DNA of 49,250 bases, from contig URVM01000025.1 of the NCBI GenBank assembly GCA_900551325.1, forward strand, positions 1 through 49,250. The letters run 5' to 3'. This DNA comes from an uncultured Eubacteriales bacterium (GTDB taxonomy: Bacteria > Bacillota > Clostridia > Lachnospirales > Cellulosilyticaceae). The stretch's first letter is position 1. Each line of letters opens with the position of its first letter. The notes below the pieces were generated by a model. The model did not search any database, had not been told where the DNA came from, and saw only the letters and a program-made list of their open reading frames with translations. This document shows, piece after piece, positions 1 to 9,285 of the stretch. The position numbers and the translations under genes were made by a program.

Positions 1-113
1 AGTGACTTTATGAATCGACTGGTTTAATGGTTACTATTTTATTTTCAATGTTCAATCTTGTGTTGTCTCTCAACGACAAGTTATATATTATCATAACACT
101 TGACTTAAGTCAA
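1..113 (-). promoter_or_regulatory. rRNA-type promoter and leader, leftward
   Basis: On the minus strand TTGACT (108-113) and TAATAT (85-90) are separated by exactly 17 bp, with an AT-rich start region and then the leader sequence shared with the right end. It fires out of the window just past gyrA and tRNA-Ser, where many Bacillota have an rRNA operon. The 16S gene itself is not in the window, so the rRNA assignment is inference from position and from the duplicated leader. Confidence 0.75.
2..54. repeat. terminal inverted repeat, left copy
   Basis: Positions 2-48 are the exact reverse complement of 49204-49250; with one mismatch the match extends to 54 (partner 49198). Each copy lies downstream of an outward-facing promoter, so this is probably the shared leader of two rRNA operons and not a mobile-element end. 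No transposase or target duplication is seen. Confidence 0.9.
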
Positions 114-157
114 CAACTTTTTTCAAAACTTAACTTGTCCATTTTAAAGAATTAAAA

Positions 158-249
158 TGGCGGAGAAGGAGGGATTCGAACCCTCGCGCCGGTTACCCGA
201 CCTATACCCTTAGCAGGGGCACCTCTTCGGCCAACTTGAGTACTTCTCC
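158..249 (-). tRNA. tRNA-Ser(GCT)
   Basis: The minus strand folds as a 92-nt class II tRNA. The acceptor stem GGAGAAG/CTTCTCC is perfect, the T arm carries GGTTCGAATCC, the variable arm is long as in serine tRNAs, and the anticodon loop contains GCT (reads AGC/AGT serine codons). The 3' CCA is encoded at 158-160. It has its own strong promoter upstream and is followed by the leftward rRNA-type promoter. Confidence 0.97.
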
Positions 250-309
250 GAATTATAAATTAAGTTATTTAATTTCTTGGTGCGTTTGTAACGCCCTCAA
301 GCAAGATAT

Positions 310-338
310 ATATTATCAACTATTATGCTATATGTCAA
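310..338 (-). promoter_or_regulatory. promoter of tRNA-Ser
   Basis: On the minus strand TTGACA (333-338) and TAATAT (310-315) have a 17-bp spacer, an almost ideal vegetative promoter about 55 bp upstream of the tRNA 5' end. The rest of the gyrA-tRNA gap (250-672) holds this promoter and the terminator at 434-477; I see no gene in it. Confidence 0.85.
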
Positions 339-433
339 CCCTTTTTATTATATTTCTCTTTTAAATAATTTATTCTATGCTTTTCCCCTTTTATTTCTAG
401 TTTTTGATCTTAATTATTTAATCTCATAGTAAT

Positions 434-477
434 AAAAAATAGTACTTAGAGGACAAATCCTCTAAGTACTATTTTTT
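434..477. terminator. terminator after gyrA (bidirectional)
   Basis: A perfect 20-bp inverted repeat (434-453 and 458-477) with a 4-nt loop, bounded by A and T runs on both sides. It would end gyrB-gyrA transcription coming from the right, about 195 bp after the gyrA stop, and insulate the tRNA-Ser unit. Confidence 0.9.
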
Positions 478-672
478 GTAGTTGAAATATCGGTTCATTA
501 ATAAAAAAGTTTGAAAATATTTACCCTTTTACCCCTATAAAAAGTTGTTATTTGCACCTATTTATATAGATTTCATTTCTAATGGGTTAATCGAGTATTT
601 TCTATATAAGAAAATAATATTTCCTCTTCAATCATATCATTTTAACTGATTATTGACAATATATTTCATAGT

Positions 673-3180
673 TTATTCTTTATCTTCTTCTAGAATTTCT
701 GTATCTATTTCTTTAAGTGCTTCTTCCTTGATTTTTGCTAAACAAACAACTTGTACACCTTCACTCAGATTAATAAGTTTTACCCCTTGTGCATAACGGC
801 CTACTGAAGAAATTTGTCCAACATTAATACGTATAATAATACCTAATGAGTTAATAAGAAGAAGCTCTTCATCTTCCTTAACTGATGTAATTCCTACAAC
901 ATACCCTGTCTTATCTGTAACATTATATACTTTAAGTCCTTTACCACCACGTTTTTGAGCTCTAAACTCTTCTATACGTGTACGTTTACCTAAACCATTT
1001 TCTGATGCTACAAGGATTTGTTCTCCTTCTTGAGGTACAGTTGCTCCAATAACCTCATCTTCTTCTGATAAATTAATAGCTCTAACTCCTCTTGCTGTCC
1101 TTCCCATAGGTCTTACATCTGTACCTTCAAACATAATCCCTTTACCTTGTTTTGTACATACAAGAATAGCATCTTCTGGAGTTGTTTCGTATACCCCTAT
1201 TAATTCATCATCTTCAGCTAAAGTAAGTGCTATAATGCCTCCTTTTCTGATATTCTTGAAGGCATCTATTGATGTTTTCTTAATTTGACCTTTTTTCGTG
1301 ATCATTGTTAAGAACACTTCTTCTTCCTTTTTCTGAACAGGGAATACTGCACTAATCTTTTCATCTTTATCAAGTTGAAGGAGATTAATTATAGCCATAC
1401 CTCTTGCTGTTCTTCCTGCTTCTGGAATTCTATAAGCTTTAATCTTATATGCCTTTCCTTTATTCGTAAAGAACATAATTTCATCTAAGTTACTTGTTAC
1501 AAACAATTGTTCAATAAAATCATTATCTATTGTATTTACACCAATAATACCTTTACCACCACGATTTTGTTGTTTGTAGGTATCTAGTGGAATACGCTTG
1601 ATATAACCTAAATGAGTCATTGTTACGATGACAGATTCTTCATCAATAAGGTCTTCAATATCAAAATCATCATCCGAAGATGTAATCTCTGATCTTCTTG
1701 CATCTGCATATTTGTTACGAATCTCTAGGATTTCTTCTTTGATAACTTCATAAAGTCTATTTTCATTTCCTAAGATTTCCTTGAAATAAGCAATCTTTCC
1801 TAATAAATCTTCATATTCTTGTTCTAACTTTTCTCTTTCAAGTCCAGTTAAAGCACGAAGACGCATATCTACAATAGCTTGAGCTTGAATTTCTGTAAGC
1901 TGAATCTCTTCCATGATACGTTCTTTTGCTTCTTGAACAGTTTTAGAAGAACGAATAAGTTGTGTAATTAAATCAATCTTATCTAATGCTTTTCTAAGAC
2001 CTTCTACTAAGTGAGCACGGTCCTCAGCTTTTCTAAGATCATATTGAGTTCTTCTTACAACAATATCTTTTTGATGTTTTAAATACTCTTCTAGCATTTC
2101 TTTTAAGTTAAGTACTTTTGGTTTGTCATTAACAAGAGCTAACATGTTGATACTAAATGTATCTTGTAATTGAGTATACTTATATAGCTGATTTAAAATG
2201 ACATTTGGATTAACGTCTCTTCTAAGCTCAATAACAATACTCATACCATCCCTATCTGATTCGTCACGAAGATCTGTAATACCATCAATTTTTTTAATTT
2301 TAACTAACTCAGCTATTTTCTCAATAAGACTAGACTTATTAACCATATATGGAATTTCTGTAATAACAATACGAGATTTACCACTATGCATTTCTTCAAT
2401 TTCAGCTCTAGCTTTAACTTTGACTTTACCTTTACCAGTTCGGTAAGCTTGATCTATACCATATCTACCTTGAATAGTTGCACCTGTTGGGAAGTCTGGT
2501 CCTTTAATGATTTCCATTAATTCATCAACTTCTGTTTCACGTACTTCATTCTCTTCATTATTTCCTGTATAGTTATCTATCATCTTAACAACACCATCAA
2601 TAACTTCACTCAAGTTATGAGGTGGAATGTTTGTAGCCATACCTACTGCAATACCTGAAGATCCATTAACAAGTAAATTCGGAAAACGTGCTGGTAATAC
2701 AACTGGTTCTTTTAACGACTCATCGAAGTTAGGTCTAAAATCAACTGTCTCTTTATCAATATCAGCTAGCATACATGTAGCAATTTTACTCATTCTAGCT
2801 TCTGTATAACGCATAGCAGCTGCACTATCACCATCTATATTTCCAAAGTTTCCATGCCCATCTACTAAAGGATAGCGAATAGAGAAATCTTGTGCCATTC
2901 TAACCATAGCACCATAAATCGAAGAATCACCATGAGGGTGATACTTACCCATAGTATCCCCTACTATACGTGCTGACTTTCTATATTGTTTATCTGGTCC
3001 TAAGTTCAATTCATCCATTGCATATAAAATTCTTCTATGCACAGGTTTTAACCCATCTCTAACATCTGGTAATGCACGAGATACAATAACACTCATAGCA
3101 TAGTCTATATAGCATTTTTTCATTTCATCTTCGATATCTATCGAAATAATCTTGTCATAAGTTTGATTTATATCATCCAT
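673..3180 (-). CDS. gyrA: DNA gyrase subunit A
   Basis: 835 aa, full length. GyrA forms the A2B2 gyrase that introduces negative supercoils. The catalytic tyrosine is Tyr125 in AAAMRYTEARM (E. coli Tyr122), and the C-terminal DNA-wrapping domain starts with the GyrA box QNRGGKG at 538-544 (a second, QKRGGKG, occurs near 745), which separates it from ParC. The tail is acidic. The start is preceded by AGGAGAGGAGG. It lies 18 bp after gyrB, so the two are co-transcribed. Odd point: in the quinolone-resistance region HPHGDSSIYGAMVRM, the position equivalent to E. coli Asp87 is Gly90, while the serine equivalent to Ser83 is kept (Ser86). Confidence 0.98.
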   Translation of the reverse strand: MDDINQTYDKIISIDIEDEMKKCYIDYAMSVIVSRALPDVRDGLKPVHRRILYAMDELNLGPDKQYRKSARIVGDTMGKYHPHGDSSIYGAMVRMAQDFSIRYPLVDGHGNFGNIDGDSAAAMRYTEARMSKIATCMLADIDKETVDFRPNFDESLKEPVVLPARFPNLLVNGSSGIAVGMATNIPPHNLSEVIDGVVKMIDNYTGNNEENEVRETEVDELMEIIKGPDFPTGATIQGRYGIDQAYRTGKGKVKVKARAEIEEMHSGKSRIVITEIPYMVNKSSLIEKIAELVKIKKIDGITDLRDESDRDGMSIVIELRRDVNPNVILNQLYKYTQLQDTFSINMLALVNDKPKVLNLKEMLEEYLKHQKDIVVRRTQYDLRKAEDRAHLVEGLRKALDKIDLITQLIRSSKTVQEAKERIMEEIQLTEIQAQAIVDMRLRALTGLEREKLEQEYEDLLGKIAYFKEILGNENRLYEVIKEEILEIRNKYADARRSEITSSDDDFDIEDLIDEESVIVTMTHLGYIKRIPLDTYKQQNRGGKGIIGVNTIDNDFIEQLFVTSNLDEIMFFTNKGKAYKIKAYRIPEAGRTARGMAIINLLQLDKDEKISAVFPVQKKEEEVFLTMITKKGQIKKTSIDAFKNIRKGGIIALTLAEDDELIGVYETTPEDAILVCTKQGKGIMFEGTDVRPMGRTARGVRAINLSEEDEVIGATVPQEGEQILVASENGLGKRTRIEEFRAQKRGGKGLKVYNVTDKTGYVVGITSVKEDEELLLINSLGIIIRINVGQISSVGRYAQGVKLINLSEGVQVVCLAKIKEEALKEIDTEILEEDKE

Positions 3181-3198
3181 ATTTTTCCTCCTCTCCTG

Positions 3199-5100
3199 TT
3201 ATATGTCTAAGTTTTTAACTTTATCTGCGTATTCATTAATAAATTCACGTCTAGGTTCAACCTTTTCACCCATAAGAGCTGTAAATATTTCATCTGCCAT
3301 AGCTGCATCTTCAATATTAACTCTTACTAATGTTCTGGTTTCAGGATCCATTGTTGTATCCCAAAGCTGATCAGGATTCATTTCTCCAAGACCTTTGTAT
3401 CTTTGCATTCTTGAAATACCTGTTTTACCTATTTCATTTAAAATCTTTTCTAACTCTCTATCATCATACGCATAATACTTTTTCTTATTTTTCTCTACTA
3501 AGTAGAGTGGTGGTTGTGCTATATATATATATCCATTTTCTAAAAGTGGTCTATAGTATCTATAAAAGAATGTAAGTAAAAGAGTTCGAATATGAGCACC
3601 ATCTACATCGGCATCAGTCATAATAATAATTTTATGATAACGTAATTTACTAACATCAAAGTCTTCACTAATTCCTGCACCAAAAGCAGTAATCATATTT
3701 CTAATTTCTTCACTCTCAAGCATTCTATCCAGTCTAGCTTTCTCAACGTTTAGAATTTTACCCTTTAGTGGTAAAATAGCTTGTGTCTGACGAGATCTAG
3801 CACTTTTAGCTGAGCCACCAGCAGAGTCCCCTTCGACAAGATAGATTTCACACTTACTTGCATCCTTCTCTGAACAATCTGCTAATTTTCCTGGTAAAGC
3901 TGTACTTTCAAGTACACTTTTACGACGTGTAAGTTCTCTAGCTTTTCTAGCTGCATCACGTGCACGTGCTGCCATAGTTGCTTTTTGAATAATAATTTTT
4001 GCAACATTTGGATTTTGTTCTAAGAAGTAAGTAAGTTGTTCTGTAAATACACTTTCAACAGCTCCACGTGCTTCACTATTTCCAAGCTTTGTTTTTGTTT
4101 GACCTTCAAATTGAGGTTCACCAATTTTAACACTAATAATAGCTGTTAAGCCTTCTCTGATGTCTTCCCCACTTAAATTAGCATCTGCTTGTTTTAAAAA
4201 TCCCATTTTACGACCATAGTCATTTAAAGTTTTTGTAATAGCAGATCTAAATCCAGATAAATGTGTTCCACCTTCTGTTGTATTAATGTTATTTACAAAA
4301 CTAAATACATTTTCAACATAACTATCATTATGTTGGAATGCAACTTCTACGTTGATCCCGTCTTTATCACCTTCACCATAAAAAACTTCTTCATAGATTG
4401 GTGTTTTGTGTTTATTAAGATGATTAACAAACTCTCTAATTCCACCCTCATAGTGGAATACTTTATGTTTATGTTCTTCTCTTAAATCTACTAATTCTAT
4501 TCTTAAACCTTTTGTTAAAAAAGCTGTTTCTTGCAAGCGTTGTTTTAATATATTGAAATCATATACAGTTTCTTCAAAGATTTCTTTATCAGGTTTAAAA
4601 TGAACAAATGTACCAGTTCTATCAGTTTCTCCCACAACAGTAAGAGGACTTACAACATGTCCACGTTCAAATTTCTCTTCATGAATCTTACCTTCTGTAT
4701 ATACCTTTACTACAAGCCATTCAGACAATGCATTAACGACTGAAGCACCTACACCATGTAGTCCTCCGGAAACTTTATAGCCTCCTCCACCAAACTTGCC
4801 TCCTGCATGAAGTATAGTAAATACAACCTCAACTGCTGGAATACCTTTTTGAGCATGAATACCTATTGGAATTCCACGACCATTATCCATAACAGAAATT
4901 GAGTTATCTGGATGAATTGAAACTACTATAGTGTCACATTCACCAGCTAATGCTTCGTCAACGGCATTATCTACTATTTCATAAACTAGGTGGTGAAGAC
5001 CTTTTGAAGAAGTACTACCAATATACATACCTGGCCTTTTGCGTACCGCTTGCAGCCCCTCTAATATTTGTATTTGATTTTCATTATACGTTGCTGCCAT
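3199..5100 (-). CDS. gyrB: DNA gyrase subunit B
   Basis: 633 aa, the usual length for Gram-positive GyrB. It is the ATPase and TOPRIM subunit of gyrase. The GHKL ATP site is visible as EIVDNAVDEA (41-50), DNGRGIPIG (72-80) and GGLHGVGASVV (112-122). The TOPRIM motifs are EGDSAGG (423-429) and DADVDG (496-501). The C-terminal LGEMNPDQLWDTTMDPETRTL is typical. Residues 433-437 read SARSR where most gyrases have QGRDR or QGRNR, inside the GyrB quinolone region. A good SD (AAGGAG) precedes the ATG. It lies between recF and gyrA as in most Bacillota. Confidence 0.98.
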   Translation of the reverse strand: MAATYNENQIQILEGLQAVRKRPGMYIGSTSSKGLHHLVYEIVDNAVDEALAGECDTIVVSIHPDNSISVMDNGRGIPIGIHAQKGIPAVEVVFTILHAGGKFGGGGYKVSGGLHGVGASVVNALSEWLVVKVYTEGKIHEEKFERGHVVSPLTVVGETDRTGTFVHFKPDKEIFEETVYDFNILKQRLQETAFLTKGLRIELVDLREEHKHKVFHYEGGIREFVNHLNKHKTPIYEEVFYGEGDKDGINVEVAFQHNDSYVENVFSFVNNINTTEGGTHLSGFRSAITKTLNDYGRKMGFLKQADANLSGEDIREGLTAIISVKIGEPQFEGQTKTKLGNSEARGAVESVFTEQLTYFLEQNPNVAKIIIQKATMAARARDAARKARELTRRKSVLESTALPGKLADCSEKDASKCEIYLVEGDSAGGSAKSARSRQTQAILPLKGKILNVEKARLDRMLESEEIRNMITAFGAGISEDFDVSKLRYHKIIIMTDADVDGAHIRTLLLTFFYRYYRPLLENGYIYIAQPPLYLVEKNKKKYYAYDDRELEKILNEIGKTGISRMQRYKGLGEMNPDQLWDTTMDPETRTLVRVNIEDAAMADEIFTALMGEKVEPRREFINEYADKVKNLDI

Positions 5101-5187
5101 AATAAGATCTCACTCCTTTAAATTCTCGAATATGCATAATATACCAAACTTTATTATATCTTAAATCCAACATAAAGGCAAACTTTG

Positions 5188-6258
5188 TCAAGATATGGTG
5201 CCTTTTACCACATTATATAGTTTGCCAATTTTTTGGCTATTCCATACACTTTGTTCTACACCAGTGCATGTAATAAGTGTTTGAATATTTTTTGTATATG
5301 AAAATAAGTATCTTTGTCTATTATCATCTAGTTCAGAAAGTACATCATCTAAAAGTAAAATAGGAGATTCTCCTAGGTTCTCTTGCATTAAATGCAATTC
5401 TGCTAGTTTCATAGATAAAACAACTGTTCTTTGTTGACCTTGAGATCCATATACCTTAACATCCATTCCATTAATTAAAAACTTTAAGTCATCTCTATGA
5501 GGACCTACAGAACTACTTTGGGTTAATATATCCTTTTGTCGATAACGTTTTATTTTATCCTCAATTTGTTCACTTAAAACATTAGGCTCATAAATAACCT
5601 CAAGTTTTTCTTTACCACCTGATATATCTGCATGAATTTTTTGTGCAACTTCATTTAATTCTTCTATAAATTCAGCTCTGCGCTGAATAACTTCTTTTGC
5701 ATATTCTGTATACTGCATATCCCATATATCTAACATTTCCACATCTACGTTATGATGAGATTGTTTTAAGAAATTATTTCTTTGCTTTAACACTTTATAG
5801 TATTGTTTTAATGCATAGTAGTACATTTTATTAAATTGACATAATTCAATGTCAATAAATCTTCTACGCTCTTTTGGGCTTTTCTTAATAAGTTGGAGGT
5901 CTTCAGGAGAAAACATTACAACTGTTAATGTTCCAAATAGTTCACCTAGCTTAGCTATTGGCATTTTATTAATAGCAACAGCTTTACCTTTTTGAGTAAT
6001 GTGAAAATCAATTTTATCTTGAATAGTTCTCTTTTGTACATCTAACGCAATATGAGTAGCTTCTTGATTCCACATAATTACTTCTTTTTCTTGTGAAGTT
6101 CTATGAGACCTTGCTGTAGCACAAAGGTAAATAGCTTCTAATATATTTGTCTTTCCTTGTGCATTATCCCCTTTAAAGATATTGATGCCTTTATCAAGTT
6201 TTAACTGCACTTCGCTATAATTCCTAAAATTATTTAAAGTGATTTCTTGAATATACAT
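5188..6258 (-). CDS. recF: DNA replication and repair protein RecF
   Basis: 356 aa SMC-like ATPase that binds gapped DNA and helps load RecA. The Walker A motif GDNAQGKT is at 30-37, the signature SSVGPHRDDLKF lies in the C-terminal half, and LLLDDVLSELD is the Walker B/D-loop. The ATG follows AAAGGAGG. It lies between rlbA and gyrB in the conserved dnaA-dnaN-rlbA-recF-gyrB-gyrA order; the RecF-RlbA spacing of 28 bp suggests one transcript. Confidence 0.97.
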   Translation of the reverse strand: MYIQEITLNNFRNYSEVQLKLDKGINIFKGDNAQGKTNILEAIYLCATARSHRTSQEKEVIMWNQEATHIALDVQKRTIQDKIDFHITQKGKAVAINKMPIAKLGELFGTLTVVMFSPEDLQLIKKSPKERRRFIDIELCQFNKMYYYALKQYYKVLKQRNNFLKQSHHNVDVEMLDIWDMQYTEYAKEVIQRRAEFIEELNEVAQKIHADISGGKEKLEVIYEPNVLSEQIEDKIKRYRQKDILTQSSSVGPHRDDLKFLINGMDVKVYGSQGQQRTVVLSMKLAELHLMQENLGESPILLLDDVLSELDDNRQRYLFSYTKNIQTLITCTGVEQSVWNSQKIGKLYNVVKGTIS

Positions 6259-6286
6259 AAGGCCTCCTTTATTTAACTTCTATCTA

Positions 6287-6493
6287 TTAGATAATTTCAT
6301 ATTCATTTCCATCAAATTCTATTTTATCACCTTGTCTAATTTTTTTTCCTCTTTGTGTGCAAATCTCACCATTAACAAGTACAAGGCCTTGAGCAACTAA
6401 CATTTTTGCTTCCCCTCCACTTTGTACCATATCAGCGTACTTCATAAGTTGGTCTAATTTAATAAATTCTGTAGTAATTTTTATTTGTTTCAC
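6287..6493 (-). CDS. rlbA: S4-domain ribosome maturation protein RlbA (YaaA)
   Basis: 68 aa, one S4 RNA-binding domain (IKLDQLMKYADMVQSGGEAK... VNGE...RGKKIRQGDKIEF). The family is implicated in assembly of the large ribosomal subunit and is almost always found between dnaN and recF, as here. The start codon is GTG, chosen because AAAGGAG lies 9-10 nt upstream. The sequence around the start contains half of a parS-like motif (GTGAAACA), which looks incidental. Confidence 0.93.
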   Translation of the reverse strand: MKQIKITTEFIKLDQLMKYADMVQSGGEAKMLVAQGLVLVNGEICTQRGKKIRQGDKIEFDGNEYEII

Positions 6494-6534
6494 GTATTTG
6501 ATCTCCTTTTATTTAATATCTAAGTATAGGAACA

Positions 6535-6571
6535 AATCGCTCTATGCTTCTTACAGAAACAAAGAGCGATT
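6535..6571 (-). terminator. possible attenuator between dnaN and rlbA
   Basis: A 9-bp perfect inverted repeat AATCGCTCT / AGAGCGATT with a 19-nt loop sits in the dnaN-rlbA gap. On the minus strand only a short T-rich tail follows, so at best it lowers read-through from dnaN into rlbA-recF-gyrBA. Confidence 0.4.
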
Positions 6572-6585
6572 ATTTTATGTCTTAT

Positions 6586-7692
6586 TTACGCATTTAAACG
6601 AATTGGTAAAATAAGATATTTATAATGATCACCCTCTATTGGATGAATGATACAAGGTGTAAGAGCAGAAATAAAAGTAATACTTACTTCATCGTCATCG
6701 ATAGATTTTAAGGCATCTATAAGATATTTAGGATTAAATGCAATACTTAAATTATTTCCTTCAAGCTCAATAGCAACTTCTTCAAGTGCTGTTCCAAGTT
6801 CAGCTCTTGAAGTGATGATCATATTATCTCCATCAATTTCTATTTTTATTGGATTTTTCTTACCTTCACGAGAAATTAAAGCTGCACGTTCAATACTCAT
6901 TAGAAAGTCTTTACGGTCAACTTTAACTTTTGTCTCATAATCAGAAGAAAACACCTGTTCGTACTTTAAAAATTCTCCTTCAAGTAGGTTAGAAATAACT
7001 TTACTATCTCCTAAATCAAACATTATATGTTTGTCTTCAAAATAAATATTCATCTCATCTTGTTCGTCACTAGAAAGAATTTTACTAATCTCATTAAGTG
7101 TACGCCCAGGAACGACAACTTCATATTCTTGATTCTCATTTGAGAGAGGTATTTTTCTATAGGAGATACGATATCCATCTACAGTAACCATACGAAAACT
7201 GTCATCTTTGATTTGAATCATTTCACCAGTAAGGATTGGTCTTGATTCTTCTTGAGCTACAGAGAATATTGTTTGTCTAATCATATCCTTAAATTCTACT
7301 TGAGATATTGCATATTTATTCATTTGTTCCACTTTAGGCAAGTCAGGAAACTCATCTCCTAATTGTCCCGCAATTGAAAACTTTGATTTCTCACAAGTGA
7401 TATTAGTCATGTGGTTTTGAGTAGTTGAAATGTCTACTGTTTGATTAGGCATCTTTCTAATAATTTCTGAAAATATCTTTGCTTCTAGAGCAATAGAACC
7501 TTCTTCTAAAACATCTGCTTGAATAGTACTTTCTATACCAAGTTCTAAGTTATATCCAACTAAAGTAACTTGATTGTTATGAGCTTTAAGTAAGATACAT
7601 TCAAGTATTGGCATTGTAGTTTTAGTTGAACATGCTTTAAGGACAGTATTAATACTATTTAATAAGACGTCTTGTTTGCAGCGAATATGCAT
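6586..7692 (-). CDS. dnaN: DNA polymerase III beta sliding clamp
   Basis: 368 aa, three-domain clamp that rings DNA and tethers polymerase III. The N-terminal MHIRCKQDVLLNSINTVLKA, central VDGYRIS and C-terminal YLILPIRLNA are characteristic. It directly follows dnaA and opens the dnaN-rlbA-recF-gyrBA block. A perfect DnaA box (7692-7700) lies exactly between the SD (GGGAG) and the start codon, so DnaA binding could affect expression. Confidence 0.98.
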   Translation of the reverse strand: MHIRCKQDVLLNSINTVLKACSTKTTMPILECILLKAHNNQVTLVGYNLELGIESTIQADVLEEGSIALEAKIFSEIIRKMPNQTVDISTTQNHMTNITCEKSKFSIAGQLGDEFPDLPKVEQMNKYAISQVEFKDMIRQTIFSVAQEESRPILTGEMIQIKDDSFRMVTVDGYRISYRKIPLSNENQEYEVVVPGRTLNEISKILSSDEQDEMNIYFEDKHIMFDLGDSKVISNLLEGEFLKYEQVFSSDYETKVKVDRKDFLMSIERAALISREGKKNPIKIEIDGDNMIITSRAELGTALEEVAIELEGNNLSIAFNPKYLIDALKSIDDDEVSITFISALTPCIIHPIEGDHYKYLILPIRLNA

Positions 7693-7938
7693 GTGGATAA
7701 TCTCCCTTCGAAAATCTTTTATAATAATTAAAGTAATTTAGCAATGATAGTAATAGGGGCTGTTGATACTGTGTATAACCATGAAAAACCTATATTTTGT
7801 GGATAATTGTCCATGTATATAGGTCTGTGGATTATAGGTGTGTATTAAAGTGAGTTATCAACAGTATTAACAGATAAAAAAAATTAAAATAACTATCCAC
7901 AACCCATCCAGATAGAATTAACATAGGGGTGTGAATAA
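7692..7938. other. DnaA-box cluster between dnaA and dnaN
   Basis: This gap carries seven DnaA-box-like 9-mers. TTATCCACA is perfect at 7692-7700 and 7798-7806 (both minus). One-mismatch forms are TTATACACA at 7770-7778 (minus), TAATCCACA at 7826-7834 (minus), TTATCAACA at 7855-7863 (plus), CTATCCACA at 7893-7901 (plus) and TTATTCACA at 7930-7938 (minus). A bipartite origin with boxes on both sides of dnaA is usual in Bacillota, so this is probably the downstream half of oriC. Confidence 0.85.
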
Positions 7939-9285
7939 TTATTTGCCCGTTATTTTATTCTCTAGTTCTGTAATAATTTGAGAAAGCTCAATATCTTTAG
8001 AGAGTTCCTTAGAGATCTTCTCGAAACCATGAATAATAGTAGTATGGTCACGTCCACCAAATTTTTCACCTATTTTAGGTAAGGAAAGATCTGTAAGCTT
8101 CCTACAAAGATACATAGCAATTTGACGTGGATAAGCAATATTTCTTGTACGTTTAGCTGACTTTAATTCATCTACTTTAAGATGAAAGTAGTCTGCGACT
8201 ACTTCTTGAATATAATCAGCAGTAATAATTTTAGGCTTGTCCTTTGAAATAAGATCTTTTAGTGCTTCATTTGCTAATTCTACATTTATAGGCCTATTAG
8301 CCAAAGAAGAAAAAGCAAGAATACGATTAAGTGCGCCTTCAAGTTCTCTAATATTAGAGATAACTGTTTTAGCAATAAAAAGTAATACATCTTCAGGTAC
8401 AGAAAGGCTTTCAAGTTCAGCTTTCTTTCTTAAGATAGCAATACGAGTTTCTAAATCAGGACTTTGGATATCAGCAATAAGACCCCATTCAAAACGTGAA
8501 CGGAGACGATCTTCCAAAGTTTCAATTTCTTTAGGTGGGCGGTCACTAGAAATAATAATTTGCTTATTAGCTTCATGTAATGTATTAAAAGTATGGAAGA
8601 ATTCTTCTTGAGTACGTTCCTTTCCAGCAATAAACTGGATATCATCAATTAAAAGAACATCTATATTTCTATATTTATTACGAAAAGCTTCATTTTTATC
8701 ATCTCGAATAGAGTTGATAAGTTCATTTGTAAATTTCTCAGAAGAAGCATAAAGTACTTTGGCACTAGGATTTTGATCTAAAATGTAGTGTGCAATAGAA
8801 TGCATTAAGTGAGTCTTTCCTAGACCAACTCCCCCATATAAGAAAAGTGGGTTATAAGCGCGAGCAGGAGCTTCTGCAACAGCTAAAGCAGCTGCGTGAG
8901 CCATTCGGTTACTATTCCCAACAACAAAAGAGTTAAATACATATCTAGGATTCAAATTACTTCTTATATTTAAAGGATCTTCAACGGTAGCATCCTTTTT
9001 TGCAGAAGGTTTTTTAGATATATATTGACCATCTTCAGATATAACAACAAAATCGAAGTTATATTCTTTATTGAGAACCTGAAGCACACTATTCTTAATG
9101 AGCTCGAAATAACGAGTACTGAGAATTTCTTTATTAAAGTCATTTTTTACACTAATCACCATAGTATTATCAAAAATATCTATAAGCTTTGTTTCTTTAA
9201 ACCAAGTGTTAAAGCTTACAGAGGAAGTTTCAGGCTCAATAATACTCAGGATAGTGTTCCATTGGGCATCATAATGGTGCGTCAT
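7939..9285 (-). CDS. dnaA: Chromosomal replication initiator DnaA
   Basis: 448 aa, full length. DnaA binds DnaA boxes, melts the origin and loads the helicase. Domain I is residues 1-80. The AAA+ domain has Walker A GGVGLGKT (151-158) and Walker B VLLIDDIQ (210-217). Domain IV carries the DNA-binding signature GGRDHTTIIHG near 413-423. The ATG follows GTAGGAGGAG. Boxes flank the gene on both sides, and one (9313-9321) lies just upstream of the start where a promoter is expected, consistent with autoregulation. Confidence 0.99.
   Translation of the reverse strand: MTHHYDAQWNTILSIIEPETSSVSFNTWFKETKLIDIFDNTMVISVKNDFNKEILSTRYFELIKNSVLQVLNKEYNFDFVVISEDGQYISKKPSAKKDATVEDPLNIRSNLNPRYVFNSFVVGNSNRMAHAAALAVAEAPARAYNPLFLYGGVGLGKTHLMHSIAHYILDQNPSAKVLYASSEKFTNELINSIRDDKNEAFRNKYRNIDVLLIDDIQFIAGKERTQEEFFHTFNTLHEANKQIIISSDRPPKEIETLEDRLRSRFEWGLIADIQSPDLETRIAILRKKAELESLSVPEDVLLFIAKTVISNIRELEGALNRILAFSSLANRPINVELANEALKDLISKDKPKIITADYIQEVVADYFHLKVDELKSAKRTRNIAYPRQIAMYLCRKLTDLSLPKIGEKFGGRDHTTIIHGFEKISKELSKDIELSQIITELENKITGK

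Noticed and set aside
2198..2446. Plus-strand ORFs inside gyrA, gyrB, dnaN, dnaA, gltX and others
   Set aside because: They are reverse-strand shadows of clear genes, have no SD or recognisable domain, and follow the codon pattern of the true gene.
6486..6495. Third parS site at the rlbA start (TGTTTCACGT)
   Set aside because: Only the first half of the palindrome is present and it encodes the start of RlbA.
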